A DNA stretch of 64,000 bases from Bathymodiolus brooksi (lineage: Eukaryota > Mollusca > Bivalvia > Mytilida > Modiolidae): the NCBI GenBank assembly GCA_963680875.1, contig OY804579.1, positions 34,705,804-34,769,803 on the forward strand. The letters run 5' to 3'. The translations under genes were made by a program, and so were the position numbers. Numbering within the stretch: position 1 is the stretch's first letter; the number at the start of each line of letters is the position of its first letter. Under the pieces are notes generated by a model. The model searched no databases. It was not told the origin of the DNA and was given only the letters and a program-made list of their open reading frames with translations. Positions 22,318-32,723 of the stretch are shown here, piece after piece.

Positions 22318-24019
22318 ATCGTGTGTTTTGTAATTTTCATGTACATATAATAGCTTTATAGTATTCTTTAGAAATCATGAGTTTTGTAGATACACGCTAG
22401 AGAAAACCGAAGGAACAATAAAAATGGACAATCCAGAGAAACTGGCAACATATTGTGTAAATCTTTTTGAGATCTTGGTTCTATGAGAATTGTTAGGAAA
22501 TCATGAGTTAGTTTCATTCCTAGGTGTACAAGAAATAAGTAGTGTTCTTGGTAAATCCTCGGTTGAATGGTCTTATAGAAAAATTAGTGAACTGAGAAAT
22601 ATTCTTTGAAAGACACAAGTTTACTTGTATACATTTCCTTTTAACCAGGAGTCCAGTGGTCTTCTTGATAAAGTGTGGATTTGATAATTGTCTTTAGTAG
22701 TACACTTGACAAATTATGAACTACTATATAGGAACTACATTGCTTATAAAAGATTACTGGGGGGGGGAGGCAGGTTATTCTTTTATTTTTATAATTATTT
22801 TTTTTATTATTATTATTTTTATTATTTGTAAAATATACAATAATATGATTATCATCATGGATTGTTATCTATAAAGGTTAGACAATATGCGTTGTTGAAT
22901 ATAAAAGCGAAAATTAGAGCGAAAAGTATTTATATATCATTTAATTATACACTGATCAAAGAAATAAATCTGTGAAGCCGATTTTATATTCATATATTGT
23001 TCGACTAGACTTTTTACAAATTACTTCAGAATAAGCATATTACACGTTTTCTCGCTTAAGGACAGTAGCTTTGAAACTAAAGATTCATTCTATGTCTTCT
23101 TATTTTCAAGCATAAGCATATCAAATAAACCACATCAATGCCGAAATGTGGTAATTTCTGTTGACAATCGTAAGAATTGACCACAACAATTTTGTTCACG
23201 TTGTGTTAATTTCAAGTACAAATGTCGAAAAGTTATTTGTAATAAATTTAGCATTGATGAACTGTATTTTCTACGCTTCACACTTTTTGATCATTTTTGA
23301 TTTAGTTATCTAACAATTTGTATTAAGCATTAAGCTGCTTCCAAGACATGTGTATGGCATAAAATCATCCACTACCGAATTAGAATTTCACTATCGAATT
23401 CTCGGTAGGTAAACAAACAAAAAAAAGATATGCTGTAATCAGAATTAGGATTATGTCTCTGTCTTTACACTTTTTGCAAATACATGCAGAGTCCTTCCAT
23501 GTAATCCAATGGAGTTAGTCATAAAAAGAGCGACCCGGGTAGAATATAGAAAAGACAGAAAACAGTTACAAAGTATAGATACTTCTACCAAATAGTGACC
23601 GCTTTCAAGAAGTTGAAGATTATGTCAGAGGCTGCACATGACAATTTAAATAGGTTAAAACTGGTTACAGCTTTCATAAAATAGTATTTGATAGAAGAGA
23701 CAACAGTCTTGAATGTTTCAACCCCGCCACTCAAAACTATGGGATGTGGCAGCTATTGAACTGTTCTGTGTTCTGCAAGAGTATGGTCCAAAACACTAAA
23801 ATCCGATTGACCACATCATATTATTATAATGATACATGTGTTGTCTGTGTATATATATACATTTTTTTGTATATCCATGTTCAGATGGCACTATAATGAT
23901 CTAAGTGTTGTTTACCTCCACAGAACGACCAGACGTATGTTTATCTCCTTATAAAGACCAAGTCATATACGAAATGTTTTAGGATACCATAGCGGTAGTC
24001 AATTAATGGCCAAACGTAG
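22318..24019. other. No gene seen; small repeat fragments
   Basis: AT-rich with no coding evidence. A fragment of dispersed family A lies at about 22393-22455 (AAAACCGAAGGAACAATAAA, then GACAATCCAGAGAAACTGG). A G9 run sits near 22750. At about 23885-23980, diverged units of the 46 bp satellite type appear (GTTGTTTACCTCCACAG). Confidence 0.5.
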
Positions 24020-24135
24020 ATAAAAGACAAACAGCAGTAGACAAAACACGACATAGAAAACAATAGATTGAGCAACACGCGCCCCACTATAAACTGGGAA
24101 TGAAGTCAGGTGCTCTGGAAAGTAAGGAGTGTCTG
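24020..24135 (-). repeat. Dispersed repeat family A fragment
   Basis: ACAAACAGCAGTAGACAAAA through GAGCAACACGCGCCCCACTA and GTCAGGTGCTCTGGAAAG corresponds to the reverse complement of the family A sequence at 20709 and 60190. It is a partial, diverged copy lying between old satellite units. Confidence 0.6.
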
Positions 24136-24240
24136 CTTCACTAGTTTATCCGTCGTGTAATTTGACTTAACATAAAGACCAGATCATGAACATGAATTGA
24201 TCTCTGCGTCCAACAACAAAAAAGACTAAAACCATAAAAA

Positions 24241-24496
24241 TGGCCGATGTGTTGTTGACCTCCACATAAAAATGGCCGATGTGTTGTTGACCTCCACATA
24301 AAAATGGCCGATGTGTTGTTGACCTCCACATAAAAATGGCCGATGTGTTGTTGACCTCCACATAAAAATGGCCGATGTGTTGTTGACCTCCACATAAAAA
24401 TGGCCGATGTGTTGTTGACCTCCACATAAAAATGGCCGATGTGTTGTTGACCTCCACATAAAAATGGCCGATGTGTTGTTGACCTCCACATAAAGA
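24241..24496. repeat. 32 bp tandem repeat, eight near-identical units
   Basis: The unit TGGCCGATGTGTTGTTGACC, TCCACATAAAAA begins at 24241 and repeats every 32 bp. Because 32 is not divisible by 3, each minus-strand frame cycles through the same peptide set, producing three overlapping false open frames. The unit shares GATGTGTTGTT-ACCTCCACATAAA with flanking 46 bp units, so it looks like a shortened and locally amplified derivative of the 46 bp satellite. Confidence 0.95.
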
Positions 24497-27400
24497 CCAA
24501 ATTATACCATAATGATAGATGTCGCGTTTACCGCCACATCTAGAACACATTATAAAATATTTATGCATGTGTTGTTTACCACCATCTGAAAACCAAGCCA
24601 TGTAAATCCCTCATGTGTTGTATCGCAACATAAAGATCAAGATATGGAATGACGAATGCATTATTTACCACATAGAAACCAACGATAAGGAATGATCCAG
24701 GTTTAGTTTATCTCCACACCAAGAACAACTCATAAAAATACCCCAAGTGTTGCCTACTTCTACATAAAGATAAAACTTGAAAATAACCATGTGTTGTTTA
24801 ACTTCAGAAGAACACCAACCCATAGAAATGACACATGAGTTGTTTAACTTCAGAAGAAGACCAAGCCATAGAAATGACCCATGTGTTGTTTAACGTCAGA
24901 AGAACACCAAGCCATAGAAATGACACATGCGTTGTTTAACTTCAGAAGAACACCAAGCCATAGAAATTACCCATGTGTTGTTTAACTTCAGAAGAACACC
25001 AAGCCATAGAAATGACACATGAGTTGTTTAACTTCAGAAGAAGACCAAGCCATAGAAATGACCCATGTGTTGTTTAACTTCAGAAGAACACCAAGCCATA
25101 GAAATTACCCATGTGTTGTTTAGCTTCAGAAGAACACCAAGCCATAGAAATGACACATGAGTTGTTTAACTTCAGAAGAAGACCAAGCCATAGAAATGAC
25201 CCATGTGTTGTTTAACTTCAGAAGAACACCAAGCCATAGAAATGACCCATGTGCTGTTTAACTTCAGAAGAACACCAAGCCATAGAAATGACCCATGTGC
25301 TGTTTAACTTCAGAAGAACACCAAGCTATAGAAATGACCCATGAGTTGTTTATCTTCAGAAGAACACCAAGCTATAGAAATGACCCATGTGTTGTTTAAC
25401 TTCAGAAGAACACCAAGCCATAGAAATGACCCATGTGCTGTTTAACTTCAGAAGAACACCAAGCCATAGAAATGACCCATGTGCTGTTTAACTTCAGAAG
25501 AACACCAAGCTATAGAAATGACCCATGAGTTGTTTATCTTCAGAAGAACACCAAGCTATAGAAATGACCCATGTGTTGTTTAACTTCAGAAGAACACCAA
25601 GCCATAGAAATGACCCATGTGCTGTTTAACTTCAGAAGAACACCAAGCCATAGAAATGACCCATGTGTTGTTTAACTTCAGAAGAACACCAAGCCATAGA
25701 AATGACCCATGTGCTGTTTAACTTCAGAAGAACACCAAGCCATAGAAATGACCCATGTGCTGTTTAACTTCAGAAGAACACCAAGCTATAGAAATGACCC
25801 ATGAGTTGTTTATCTTCAGAAGAACACCAAACTATAGAAATGACCCATGTGTTGTTTAACTTCAGAAGAACACCAAGCCATAGAAATGACCCATGTGCTG
25901 TTTAACTTCAGAAGAACACCAAGCCATAGAAATGACCCATGTGCTGTTTAACTTCAGAAGAACACCAAGCTATAGAAATGACCCATGTGTTGTTTATCTT
26001 CAGAAGAACACCAAGCTATAGAAATGACCCATGAGTTGTTTATCTTCAGAAGAACACCAAGCCATAGAAATGACCCATGTGTTGTTTATCTTCAGAAGAA
26101 CACCAAGCTATAGAAATGACCCATGTGTTGTTTATCTTCAGAAGAACACCAAGCTATAGAAATGACCCATGTGTTGTTTATCTTCAGAAGAACACCAAGC
26201 TATAGAAATGACCCATGTGTTGTTTATCTTCAGAAGAACACCAAGCTATAGAAATGACCCATGTGTTGTTTATCTTCAGAAGAACACCAAGCTATAGAAA
26301 TGACCCATGTGTTGTTTATCTTCAGAAGAACACCAAGCTATAGAAATGACCCATGTGTTGTTTATCTTCAGAAGAACACCAAGCTATAGAAATGACCCAT
26401 GTGTTGTTTATCTTCAGAAGAACACCAAGCTATAGAAATGACCCATGTGTTGTTTATCTTCAGAAGAACACCAAGCTATAGAAATGACCCATGTGTTGTT
26501 TATCTTCAGAAGAACACCAAGCTATAGAAATGACCCATGTGTTGTTTATCTTCAGAAGAACACCAAGCCATAGAAATGACCCATGTGTTGTTTATCTTCA
26601 GAAGAACACCAAGCTATAGAAATGACCCATGTGTTGTTTATCTTCAGAAGAACACCAAGCTATAGAAATGACCCATGTGTTGTTTATCTTCAGAAGAACA
26701 CCAAGCTATAGAAATGACCCATGTGTTGTTTATCTTCAGAAGAACACCAAGCTATAGAAATGACCCATGTGTTGTTTATCTTCAGAAGAACACCAAGCTA
26801 TAGAAATGACCCATGTGTTGTTTATCTTCAGAAGAACACCAAGCTATAGAAATGACCCATGTGTTGTTTATCTTCAGAAGAACACCAAGCTATAGAAATG
26901 ACCCATGTGTTGTTTATCTTCAGAAGAACACCAAGCTATAGAAATGACCCATGTGTTGTTTATCTTCAGAAGAACACCAAGCTATAGAAATGACCCATGT
27001 GTTGTTTATCTTCAGAAGAACACCAAGCTATAGAAATGACCCATGTGTTGTTTATCTTCAGAAGAACACCAAGCTATAGAAATGACCCATGTGTTGTTTA
27101 TCTTCAGAAGAACACCAAGCCATAGAAATGACCCATGTGTTGTTTATCTTCAGAAGAACACCAAGCTATAGAAATGACCCATGTGTTGTTTATCTTCAGA
27201 AGAACACCAAGCTATAGAAATGACCCATGTGTTGTTTATCTTCAGAAGAACACCAAGCTATAGAAATGACCCATGTGTTGTTTATCTTCAGAAGAACACC
27301 AAGCTATAGAAATGACCCATGTGTTGTTTATCTTCAGAAGAACACCAAGCTATAGAAATGACCCATGTGTTGTTTATCTTCAGAAGAACACCAAGCTATA

Positions 27401-28385
27401 GAAATGACCCATGTGTTGTTTATCTTCAGAAGAACACCAAGCTATAGAAATGACCCATGTGTTGTTTATCTTCAGAAGAACACCAAGCCATAGAAATGAC
27501 CCATGTGTTGTTTATCTTCAGAAGAACACCAAGCTATAGAAATGACCCATGTGTTGTTTATCTTCAGAAGAACACCAAGCTATAGAAATGACCCATGTGT
27601 TGTTTATCTTCAGAAGAACACCAAGCTATAGAAATGACCCATGTGTTGTTTATCTTCAGAAGAACACCAAGCTATAGAAATGACCCATGAGTTGTTTATC
27701 TTCAGAAGAACACCAAGCTATAGAAATGACCCATGTGTTGTTTATCTTCAGAAGAACACCAAGCCATAGAAATGACCCATGTGTTGTTTATCTTCAGAAG
27801 AACACCAAGCCATAGAAATGACCCATGTGTTGTTTATCTTCAGAAGAACACCAAGCCATAGAAATGACCCATGTGTTGTTTATCTTCAGAAGAACACCAA
27901 GCTATAGAAATGACCCATGTGTTGTTTATCTTCAGAAGAACACCAAGCTATAGAAATGACCCATGTGTTGTTTATCTTCAGAAGAACACCAAGCTATAGA
28001 AATGACCCATGTGCTGTTTAACTTCAGAAGAACACCAAGCTATAGAAATGACCCATGTGTTGTTTATCTTCAGAAGAACACCAAGCCATAGAAATGACCC
28101 ATGTGTTGTTTATCTTCAGAAGAACACCAAGCTATAGAAATGACCCATGTGTTGTTTATCTTCAGAAGAACACCAAGCTATAGAAATGACCCATGTGCTG
28201 TTTAACTTCAGAAGAACACCAAGCTATAGAAATGACCCATGTGTTGTTTATCTTCAGAAGAACACCAAGCCATAGAAATGACCCATGTGTTGTTTATCTT
28301 CAGAAGAACACCAAGCCATAGAAATGACACATGTGTTGTTTATCTTCAGAAGAACACCAAGCCATAGAAATGACCCATGAGTTGT
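24497..28385. repeat. 46 bp satellite array, about 80 units
   Basis: The core unit is GAAGAACACCAAGCTATAGA, AATGACCCATGTGTTGTTTA, TCTTCA (46 bp). Units at the left edge (24497-24800) are strongly diverged. From about 24800 to 26000 they show variant mixtures (gccat/gctat, gtgctg/gagttg, tttaac/tttatc). From about 26050 to 27700 they are almost identical. A variant pair (gctat with gagttgtttatc) recurs at 25321, 25505 and 25781, exactly 4 and 6 units apart. The gradient from diverged edge to uniform core fits homogenisation by unequal crossing over. The array ends about 0.9 kb upstream of the first receptor exon, probably within the preceding intron or 5' flank. Confidence 0.97.
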
Positions 28386-28395
28386 ATTTCTACAT

Positions 28396-28827
28396 AAAAA
28401 CCTAAAACAGCCTCTGGTTGATATATAACTGACGTATATATCTTTACTAATTCTTTTGTTAGTGCGCTAACAGGAACGTTTTCATGGGGCATATATGCAA
28501 ATTTTTGACGTTATGCTAATGAAACTCAACTGAGATACTGTCCATATATGGCATGCGCATAAATATAGATCACTGACCAGATTTGATATACTCTCAGGCC
28601 CGATCGCCCGCCCAGAATTCACAACATATACGCCGATTTCCAGCTTGGTTTACAACACATGTGGTGTTTTACTTCGACATAAGGATGGATCAAACCTTAT
28701 TTTTTTAGAGACCATTGATCATGTGTTTTAATGTTTCGTTATATATATATATATGTACTAATGACATATTCCTTTTTTTCGTTCATTGGTTTCAGGTGAG
28801 ATGTGGTTTTTCGCTTTGTTGATATTG
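28396..28827. other. No gene seen; short AT dinucleotide run
   Basis: Unannotated sequence between the 46 bp array and a short 43 bp repeat. It contains an (AT)n run near 28742-28753. Its second half begins the CGCTTTGTTGATATTG dispersed fragment also seen near 11214 and 54077. Confidence 0.5.
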
Positions 28828-28956
28828 TTGAATTTGTTGACCGTCATTGTCTAAACTTTCCTGACATTTGTTGAATTTGTTGACCGTCATTGTCTAAACT
28901 TTCCTGACATCTGTTGAATTTGTTGACTGTCATTGTCTAAACTTTCCTGACATAAT
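28828..28956. repeat. 43 bp tandem repeat, three units
   Basis: TTGAATTTGTTGACCGTCAT, TGTCTAAACTTTCCTGACAT begins at 28828, 28871 and 28914. The unit is a local triplication of part of a dispersed repeat whose single-copy forms occur near 11240 and 54085. Confidence 0.9.
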
Positions 28957-28969
28957 CTGATGGAATGAC

Positions 28970-29140
28970 AAATAAACGTTAGTGAATACCGAAGGGGCAA
29001 TCAAAAATGACAATCCAGAGAAACTAGAAACAGAGGGAACACAAGACGATAACAAACAACACAAAAACACAACACAATATGTGTTAGACACCACTATACT
29101 ACAACAAGTTGTTTGGAATGAAAGAAACATATCTAAAATA
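28970..29140 (-). repeat. Dispersed repeat family A, proximal half
   Basis: AATAAACGTTAGTGAATACC, GAAGGGGCAATCAAAAATGA, CAATCCAGAGAAACTAG match the left part of the 53095-53465 copy and, in reverse, the 61255-61410 copy. The apparent minus-strand hydrophobic reading frame here is a shadow shared by all copies of the repeat and is not a gene. Confidence 0.75.
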
Positions 29141-29292
29141 TAATGGAAAATGCCAAACAAATCATTTCTTGTACAATCACAGAGTAATCAGCACTTTTAA
29201 TTATTTTTATCTTTACTTACATTTACTTACATTAAGAAAGTGAATATTTATGAAAGACAGCATCATGAATACTTTGTAACTTTTTTTTGCAG

Positions 29293-29528
29293 GTAAAATG
29301 AGACATGGCAGGAACCAAAGATCATATTCAGGATATGTTAAAGAATTATCTGAAGAGGATAGACTGATAAAACATATCTTGAACAAATACTCATATCGAG
29401 GAACATTAAGTAGGCCAGTAAATAATTACCATGACGCCATGAAAGTATATTTTGGATTACAGTTAATACAAATCATTGACTTAGACGAGAAGGAACAAGT
29501 GTTGACCATCATGGTCTGGGCTGACCAT
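29293..29528 (+). CDS. nAChR-like receptor exon: N-terminal ligand-binding domain
   Basis: An internal exon preceded by a T-rich tract ending TTTTTTTTGCAG and followed by donor GTAAGT at 29529. It encodes about 78 residues, including SEEDRLIKHILNKYSYRGTL, SRPVNNYHDAMKVYFGLQLI, QIIDLDEKEQVLTIMVWADH. This matches the start of the Cys-loop receptor extracellular domain: the N-terminal helix, the R-PV-N segment, strand 1 (V-FGL-L-QIID-DE) and the loop D Trp (VW). These receptors are pentameric acetylcholine-gated ion channels in the plasma membrane. The first two bases complete a codon from an upstream exon not seen here; the ATG at 29298 is unlikely to be the true start, as no signal peptide follows. 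An open frame runs past the donor to 29603, but its residues stop matching. A soluble acetylcholine-binding protein or a pseudogene remains possible. Confidence 0.88.
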
Positions 29529-30329
29529 GTAAGTGTTGAATATATGTTGATGTGGGATTGTGAATGTAGCACTTTCTTGTTGGTTGGTTCTTTTAATGCT
29601 TAGAACAGTTGTAAGGTACCAAGGAAGGTAATAAGTGGCAGTATATCTGAGAAGGACAAACAATGCAAATAAAGGTCAAAGGGGCAAACAATTATTTGCA
29701 AAACACTCACAGAAAACAAAAGATTTAGCAACAAAAAAATTACTAACAAATTTGCTCGAAAATAATTTTTTTTATTATTTTACAAAATTCAAGACGAAAA
29801 TATATAAAATATATTTGTTGGCAATATCAGCAAGTTATGTTTTGTAATAGGCAATAATTGAACGTAAATCACATTCACGAACTGAGATTGGCGGTGCAGT
29901 TGTACGCTTAGTGCATATAAATGTAATTGATAGCATGTGTATAAAACTCATCTAGACAATATGAAAGGAACTGTAACCACTTTTATAAATTTGTTTTTAC
30001 TACAAAGAAAAACATTCAAATCAATTCTTAGCAATACCATTGGGTGAATAGTGAAATGAAAGGAAAGCTCTTACTATAAGAAACGCTTTATAGCGCTTGA
30101 TAAAATACAGATCATGGAAATGTGAAAGTTGAAATATGCTGAATATTATTTTTAGATATATAGAATCCATAGAAATTTGAATTTCTTTTACCAGATGGAG
30201 GCTATTACAGTAAACGCTTCATGTACACAAAATTAGATACTGTATCTACGTTCTTATTATAAGAAATAGAGGGTCGTAAGATTTACACGATAAAATGTAA
30301 AATATCAAAATTTAATGATTTTTAATTCA

Positions 30330-31090
30330 TTGAGTTGTGTCTTGTGTGGGTGTTTTTCCTGTAAATTGTAAGTGATTGCTTTCAATTGTTATATTATGTT
30401 TATATAAGTGTATCTCGTGTAAAATATAAGTAATAGCTACCAATTTGGATGATTGAGTTTGTGTAGGTGTACATATCTCGTTGAAAGTGTTGGTTAACAA
30501 ATCGATCGATTGAATTTATGTAGAAGTATTTCGTTAAAATGTAAGTGCTGGTTATCAATCAATCGATTGAATTTGTGTGGGTGTATCTCGTTAAAATATA
30601 AGGGTTGGTAAACAAATCGATCGATTTAATTTGTGTAGATGTATTTCGTTAAAATGTAAGTGCTGATTATCAATCGATTGATTGAATTTGTGTGTGTGTA
30701 TCTAGCTAAAATATAAGTGTTGGTTAACAAATCGATCGATTGAATTGGTGTAGATGTATTTCGTTAAAATGTAAATGCTGATTATCAATCGATCGATTGA
30801 ATTTGTGTAGGTGCATCTAGTTCATATCTACGATATAGTTATCAAGTCGATCGATTGAATTTGTGTGGGTGTATGTCGTTTATGTGTATGTGCATCGCTT
30901 TAATGTGTAAGTGTTAATTAACAAATTATATTGGTTGATTTGTGTATTTTATTAATTGTTCCAGGATATTTTGTAACCACTAGTGATCACATCGGTCAGT
31001 TGAGTATGTGTAGTAGGTGTATATCGTTATTATATAAGTAACAGTTTTCAAATCGATCTACACGGTTTGTGCTGGTGTATCGTTCCAAAA
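30330..31090. repeat. Degenerate ~60 bp tandem repeat, about twelve units
   Basis: Diverged units share TTGAATTTGTGTAGGTGTAT, CTCGTTAAAATGTAAGTG, TGGTTATCAA and ATCGATCGAT. Period and sequence drift, and the edges fade out. The self-complementary ATCGATCGAT core is the best-conserved part. This is an old array inside the receptor intron. Confidence 0.8.
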
Positions 31091-31239
31091 AGGAAGTGAT
31101 GTTTGTCTCTTCGGTACTAATATATTCGATGTATTTATGAAATGGCTATTATACAGAAACATATGCCAAACTCTATCCAGATACCATAACGTTACCACAA
31201 CGTCAATAATATGAAAAATCAAAGATAATTATCTAAGTA

Positions 31240-32495
31240 AGTAAATATCTAAGTACTTGGGTATACTATTTAAGCCATCTGGTAGCTTTTCTGCAGCGGT
31301 TAATCTTTCGTGCAAAAAGGCCAGTAAAGCTGTTTTTAGTATTAGAAGATCTCTTTTCTCAGAATACATGAACACAGCTCCTCAATTGAGATTGTTTGAC
31401 TCCTGTGTTAAACCCATATTATTATATTGCTCAGATATATTAGTGAAAGAAAATGCTAACTTTGAAGATAGATATTTTTCCTTTCCACCAGTTAAAGTAC
31501 AGATTAAATTTATAAAACACCTATTAGGTGTTAATAGAGGAGCTGTCAATTTGGCTGTCTTCTCAGAGCTTGGAGTAATTCCAATTTCTATTGATGCCAT
31601 TAAACTGTCAGTTGGTTTTTGGAATCATCTAGTTAATTCAGATGATGTAAGCTTAATCGAACAGGCCTACAAATTTAACTTTAAGCACAAGCTCCCTTAT
31701 ACTTCCAAGATAAGACTGTTATTAAAAAAGTTGGGATTTTGTCATGTTTGGGAGAATCAAAACACATTTTCCAAAAATAAACTATTAAATGCCATCTATA
31801 ACAAGCTTAGTGACAATTTCATCAGTTACTGGAAGAGAGAGCTTTATAATGATGATAATAAAACAAATAAGAATAAATTAAGAACTTATAGGGAACTAAA
31901 ATCTGAATATGTTTTGGAAAATTTTTTGTTACTGGATATTCAGAAAATATTGTATCTAACTTTGTCAAACTACAGATTAGTAATAGTAATCTTTTAATTG
32001 AACAAGGTCGTCACCAAAATATTCCTTTGGAAAATAGACTTTGCCCAATATGTAAATTAGAAATAGAAAATGAATACCACTTTGTTATTGAGTGTAATAA
32101 ATTGACTTCATCTCGATCTAAACTGTATAGTAAGGTCACTGAAATTGTTCCTAATTTGTTGGCTATGTCTGATTCAGATAAATTTAAATATATTCTTAGC
32201 AGTAAAGATTACGATATTATGAAGATATGTGTAATAGGTATCTCTGAAATGTGCAGTGAGAGAAATAAGTTACTTAAGAGCAATACAAAGTAACCTTAAT
32301 ATTTGAGTTACTTTCATATTCGTGTATTTGTATTGTATTTGTTATAAGTTCGTTATAGTGACATTTTGCCTCCTCAGCCCTCATGCTACTTTTCGTTTTT
32401 AATTGTTTCATGTTTTGTGTATGTCTGTTGATTGTATTGTTGCTGATGACAATCCTTTGTTGGATTTCTTATCAATAAAGAATTTGAATTTGAAT
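31240..32495 (+). pseudogene. 5'-truncated LINE: RT thumb and C-terminal Cys/His region
   Basis: The fragment opens abruptly within the RT domain at SKYLGILFKPSGSF (from about 31245). It continues through KASKAVFSIRRSLF and LRLFDSCVKPILLYCSDIL to a thumb-like helical region. A frameshift near 31965 moves to the frame reading ISNSNLLIEQGRHQN, then RLCPICKLEIENEYHFVIEC, a CCHC-type motif typical of LINE ORF2 ends, and stops at 32293. A 3' tail with AATAAAG and a (TTTGAA)2 repeat ends near 32495. A 7 bp direct repeat TTATCTA (31229-31235 and 32496-32502) may be a target duplication. It differs from the 16260-20520 element in sequence and tail, so it is a second LINE family. Severe 5' truncation is normal for LINE insertions. 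Confidence 0.88.
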
Positions 32496-32509
32496 TTATC
32501 TAGAAAAGA

Positions 32510-32710
32510 GATTCCTTAAATACAATGATTTATGGAAGACATTGCTGTTCGTCTGTTTTTACCTTAAAACGAAACTAATATAATGATTAATTATTGTAAT
32601 TCGTTTCTTTTTACCTTAAAACAAAATGATAAAATAATTAGATATTGCAATTCGTCCGTTTTTACTTAAAAACAAAACTGATATAATCATTTGTTAATCA
32701 GTACTTAAGT
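32510..32710. repeat. Short degenerate ~52 bp repeat, three units
   Basis: CGTCTGTTTTTACCTTAAAA, CGAAACTAATATAATGATTA, ATTATTGCAATT-type units repeat three times with changes. The array lies directly beside the start of the large satellite but shares no obvious sequence with it. Confidence 0.75.
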
Positions 32711-32723
32711 TAGTGGAATAATG

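Noticed and set aside
24141..24601. Minus-strand repeat proteins (HRPFLCGGQQ type)
   Set aside because: Three frames show the same cyclic peptides from a 32 bp repeat, which is expected from the period.
24241..28385. CRISPR array
   Set aside because: The units are contiguous tandem repeats without distinct spacers, there are no cas genes, and the host is an animal.
29529..29603. Extension of the first receptor exon to the stop at 29603
   Set aside because: Similarity to the receptor family ends exactly at the GTAAGT donor, and the downstream exon continues the domain.
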